Positions 15,540 to 17,206 of a stretch of DNA of 17,206 nt are shown here, piece after piece. The notes beneath the pieces are model-generated. The model searched no databases, had not been told where the DNA came from, and saw nothing but the letters and a program-made list of their open reading frames with translations. Positions within the stretch are counted from its first letter, which is position 1, and each line of letters starts with the position of its first letter. Source of the DNA: Oscillospiraceae bacterium (GTDB lineage Bacteria; Bacillota; Clostridia; Oscillospirales; Oscillospiraceae); the NCBI GenBank assembly GCA_902767395.1, contig CACXHI010000022.1, positions 1 through 17,206 of the forward strand. The letters run 5' to 3'. Position numbers and translations under genes: made by a program.

Positions 15540-16229
15540 ATGTACTGTGTGAAATGCGGCGTCCGGCTGACGGACGGGGCTGCACACTGCCCCCTCTGCC
15601 AGACGCCGGTTTGGAACCCCGAGGGAACGGCTGCGGCGACGCCGACCTTCTCCGACCGGTATCCCATCCCGCCCAAGAGCCGCCGCTATCCGATTCTGGC
15701 CTTTCTCACCGCTCTGCTGGCGGCGCTCAGCCTCTCGGCGCTGATCTTCTGCCTGACCGTTCTGCACCGGGTCTCGTGGTCGGGCTATGTGATGCTGGGC
15801 TGTGCGCTGGTCTACTTTGCGGGCATCTTCCCCTTCTGGTTTGACCGGCGGGAGCCGCTGATCTTTGTTCCGCTGGCGTTTGTCCTGATCTGCGGCTATC
15901 TGCTCTATATCTGCCTGTACAACAAGGGCACGTGGTTTTTGAGCTTTGCCTTTCCCGTGACGATGCTGGTCGGCGCGCTCACGACGGCGAGCGTTGCCCT
16001 GTTCCGCTTCGGCAAGCGGCGGCGTCTGCTCAAAACCGGGATTCTCCTTGTGCTCATCGGCTGCTCCGCCATGCTCATCGAGTTCTTCGAGTCTCTGACC
16101 TTCGGCACCACGATGTTCCTCTGGTCGCTCTATCCCGTCTGCGCCTTTTCGCTGATCGGTCTGTTTCTGATCCTCTGCGGCCTGATTCCCCCCTGGCGCG
16201 AGTATGTGGAGCGAAAGCTGTTTCTGTAA
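15540..16229 (+). CDS. DUF6320-like zinc-ribbon membrane protein
   Basis: 229 residues. An N-terminal zinc ribbon (Cys3-x2-Cys6 ... Cys17-x2-Cys20) is followed by a short Pro-rich linker and about six membrane helices (~51-76, 81-100, 106-128, 131-155, 164-182, 190-216). The layout matches proteins found beside alcohol-acetyltransferase-like genes in Clostridia and labelled DUF6320, recalled without a search. GAGGAA lies 6 bases before the ATG. It ends the mscS operon and is followed by a strong terminator. Tight linkage suggests it works with the acyltransferase, perhaps as a membrane platform. No catalytic motif seen. Confidence 0.8.
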   Translation: MYCVKCGVRLTDGAAHCPLCQTPVWNPEGTAAATPTFSDRYPIPPKSRRYPILAFLTALLAALSLSALIFCLTVLHRVSWSGYVMLGCALVYFAGIFPFWFDRREPLIFVPLAFVLICGYLLYICLYNKGTWFLSFAFPVTMLVGALTTASVALFRFGKRRRLLKTGILLVLIGCSAMLIEFFESLTFGTTMFLWSLYPVCAFSLIGLFLILCGLIPPWREYVERKLFL

Positions 16230-16256
16230 GCGAAGGCAAAACGTGACGGCAGCCGA

Positions 16257-16322
16257 CACAAGAGCCGATTCCGTGTATGGGTTCATACGCGGAATCGGCT
16301 CTTGTGGCTTTTTTTATTTTTT
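16257..16322 (+). terminator. Strong intrinsic terminator of the mscS operon
   Basis: A 23-bp stem (16257-16279 with 16284-16306, one G-U pair) and a 4-base loop GGTT, followed by GGC and a T-rich run TTTTTTTATTTTTT. The U-run region overlaps the 3' end of the minus-strand zinc-ribbon gene, whose transcript would also read through this hairpin. Confidence 0.95.
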
Positions 16323-16448
16323 GAGAATCATGCGAGAAACAGGGATCTTCTTGAAGCACTTTCCGGGACGAAGCCCCTTGCCGCAGTGTCTGCAGATTCG
16401 GTCGCCCATCAGGTTCGGCTGACCGCAGTTTTTACAGGTCCACGTCAT
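16314..16448 (-). CDS. 44-residue zinc-ribbon protein
   Basis: A short frame with a strong ribosome-binding site (GGAGGTGA, 6 bases before ATG 16448) encodes 44 residues: Cys5-x2-Cys8 and Cys19-x2-Cys22 form a zinc ribbon, with a basic tail (KCFKKIPVSRMILKK). Its own promoter lies about 140 bases upstream. The stop codon sits inside the U-run of the opposing terminator. Small zinc-ribbon proteins can bind nucleic acid or partner proteins; no specific function can be assigned. The clear SD, Cys pairs and promoter together support a real gene. Confidence 0.75.
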   Translation of the reverse strand: MTWTCKNCGQPNLMGDRICRHCGKGLRPGKCFKKIPVSRMILKK

Positions 16449-16477
16449 AGCACGTCACCTCCTTCTACAATCGTCGT

Positions 16478-16493
16478 AAGGCAGCTCTGCCTT
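16478..16493 (-). repeat. Small hairpin in the leader of the zinc-ribbon gene
   Basis: AAGGCAG and CTGCCTT form a compact stem about 30 bases upstream of the start codon, within an otherwise featureless leader of about 130 bases (16449-16580). I saw no known riboswitch in it. Confidence 0.4.
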
Positions 16494-16586
16494 CTGCAGC
16501 GGGAAAGCCGGTGCGCGATCTCCGCCGTTCAAGGCTGATCGGCACTGCCCTGCTGCAATCGGAAGGCTGTCGTGCTTTACGATCAG

Positions 16587-16615
16587 ATTGTATCACGAAA
16601 CGATAGGATCCACAA
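16587..16615 (-). promoter_or_regulatory. Promoter of the 44-residue zinc-ribbon gene
   Basis: On the minus strand TTGTGG (16610-16615) and an extended -10 TGATACAAT (TACAAT at 16587-16592) are 17 bases apart. The -35 box abuts the broken 3' end of the relaxase-like remnant. Confidence 0.65.
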
Positions 16616-17019
16616 CTACCCGGTCAGGTGGCGTTCTGTGCGCCGCGCAGCCCGGACGGTCATTTTATCGGAGTAATCATGGATTTCATCCTTGTGAACG
16701 AAACCACCGTGGCCGTTCTCCTTGCCGAAAAAATTCTGGAGCTGCTGGTACATCTTCACAAAGAAGCCATCGGATCTTCCCTGCTGCCGGATCGCGTCCG
16801 GGCAAGGCAGCTCGATGAAGCAGCAAGTCACGCGATCCTGCGCTTGCGTTTTGGGGGCAGGATCTGATCGACGGCCTTTGTTCTGGCTGTCAACCGGCGC
16901 AAGGACTTCACGTAATCCTTGGTGTCCAGAGTTTAGTTGCACCCCGTGAGCTCCGGGTCAATGTGCTTGTTCCCATGCTCACCTTTCACCCTGTCCACTT
17001 GGTTGAGGTACTTTTTCAT
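16616..17019 (-). pseudogene. Degenerate N-terminal fragment of a MobV/Pre-like relaxase
   Basis: Two frames together spell one plausible relaxase N-terminus. Frame one starts at ATG 17019 (MKKYLNQVDRVKGEHG, NKHIDPELTGCN), meets TAA at 16933-16935 where a Tyr codon would fit, then continues TLDTKDYVKSLRRLTARTKA to TGA at 16828-16830. Frame two takes over near the C5/A4 run at 16849-16857 and reads VTCCFIELPCPDA, FFVKMYQQLQNFFGKENG, GFVHKDEIHDYSD to TAG at 16616-16618. The order H-ID-PE followed by FF...Y...FGKEN...VHKDE is typical of MobV-type plasmid mobilisation proteins, which nick DNA at oriT. The conserved HxH that should follow is absent, so the gene is truncated as well as broken by a nonsense codon and a frameshift. 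This suggests a decayed mobilisable element. Family call is from motif memory only. Confidence 0.65.
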
Positions 17020-17080
17020 CGCCCCTGCCCCCTGTGGGCAACTCCTAGGTGTGTGCTCCGGCTTCTACCTCAGTAAGAAA

Positions 17081-17118
17081 AGAGAAACGCACAAAAGATT
17101 CCTTTCACGCGTTTCTCT
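17081..17118 (-). terminator. Hairpin 3 upstream of the relaxase remnant
   Basis: A perfect 10-bp stem (17081-17090 with 17109-17118, AGAGAAACGC) and an 18-base loop. On the minus strand it is followed by TTTCTT, giving an intrinsic-terminator shape. Confidence 0.5.
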
Positions 17119-17121
17119 CGG

Positions 17122-17139
17122 GGCTGTAAATAAACAGCC
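17122..17139. repeat. Small inverted repeat between two hairpins
   Basis: GGCTGT and ACAGCC (17122-17127/17134-17139) around a 6-base AT loop, placed between the two larger stem-loops. Confidence 0.45.
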
Positions 17140-17142
17140 ATG

Positions 17143-17189
17143 AAAAAGAACAAGGTCTCGTCAGAGCGGCGAGATCTTGTTCTCTTTTT
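17143..17189. terminator. Hairpin 1: bidirectional terminator-like stem-loop
   Basis: A 14-bp stem (17147-17160 with 17170-17183, one G-T pair) and a 9-base loop, flanked by A5 and T5 runs, so both strands end in a U-run. On the minus strand it overlaps a 10-codon ORF and would stop transcription entering from beyond the right edge. Confidence 0.7.
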
Positions 17190-17193
17190 CCAT
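17161..17193 (-). CDS. Possible 10-residue leader peptide
   Basis: MEKENKISPL from ATG 17193 to TGA 17161, with GGAG 6 bases upstream. Its coding region covers the first arm of the terminator-like hairpin, the arrangement seen in translation-coupled attenuators. Very short, so it may be chance. Confidence 0.3.
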   Translation of the reverse strand: MEKENKISPL

Positions 17194-17206
17194 ACTCGGC
17201 TCCGAA

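Noticed and set aside
1..17206. CRISPR array, tRNA, rRNA or intact insertion sequence
   Set aside because: No regularly spaced direct repeats, no tRNA-like cloverleaf or rRNA segments and no transposase were recognised on reading the window.

Overview
The window reads as a GC-rich chromosomal segment of a Clostridia-type Firmicute. An Oscillospiraceae-like gut bacterium is my best inference, from the glmU-prs-pth-mfd order, the VanW-like and SLH-domain proteins, the glnA/ANTAR pair, strong Shine-Dalgarno sites and sigma-A-type promoters. No rRNA, tRNA, CRISPR array or intact insertion sequence was seen.

Layout. (1) 1-1198, minus: 5' part of a VanW-family membrane-anchored protein that runs off the left edge. 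(2) 1310-4831, minus: mfd, the transcription-repair coupling factor. (3) 4992-7436, plus: a secreted CotH-kinase-like protein with an InlB-type repeat and three SLH domains, divergent from mfd and convergent with pth. It splits the otherwise classical block. (4) 7502-10367, minus: pth, prs and glmU (transcribed glmU then prs then pth), translation and nucleotide/cell-wall precursor housekeeping. The GlmU has a conserved acetyltransferase half but an eroded uridylyltransferase half. (5) 10449-13202, minus: glnA, then an ANTAR regulator with a pseudo-receiver, then a two-helix membrane protein with a C-terminal domain resembling the macro domain of type II Thoeris ThsA. The last two genes overlap by 13 bases. 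(6) 13389-16229, plus: mscS, an alcohol acetyltransferase/condensation-like protein and a DUF6320-like zinc-ribbon membrane protein, closed by a strong intrinsic terminator. (7) 16314-16448, minus: a 44-residue zinc-ribbon protein with its own promoter and a leader of about 130 bases. (8) 16616-17206: debris of a MobV/Pre-like relaxase gene (nonsense codon, frameshift, 3' truncation), preceded on the minus strand by three tandem hairpins and a 10-codon leader ORF that looks like an attenuator.

How they work together. Most genes are core metabolism and envelope biology. The three promoters in front of the VanW-like, CotH-SLH and mscS genes share a TTGCATTTTYCG element at the same spacing. The strongest candidate for an undescribed arrangement is the coupling of a ThsA-macro-like membrane protein to a nitrogen-assimilation locus (glnA-ANTAR). 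No TIR partner is visible, so a defence role is inference only.
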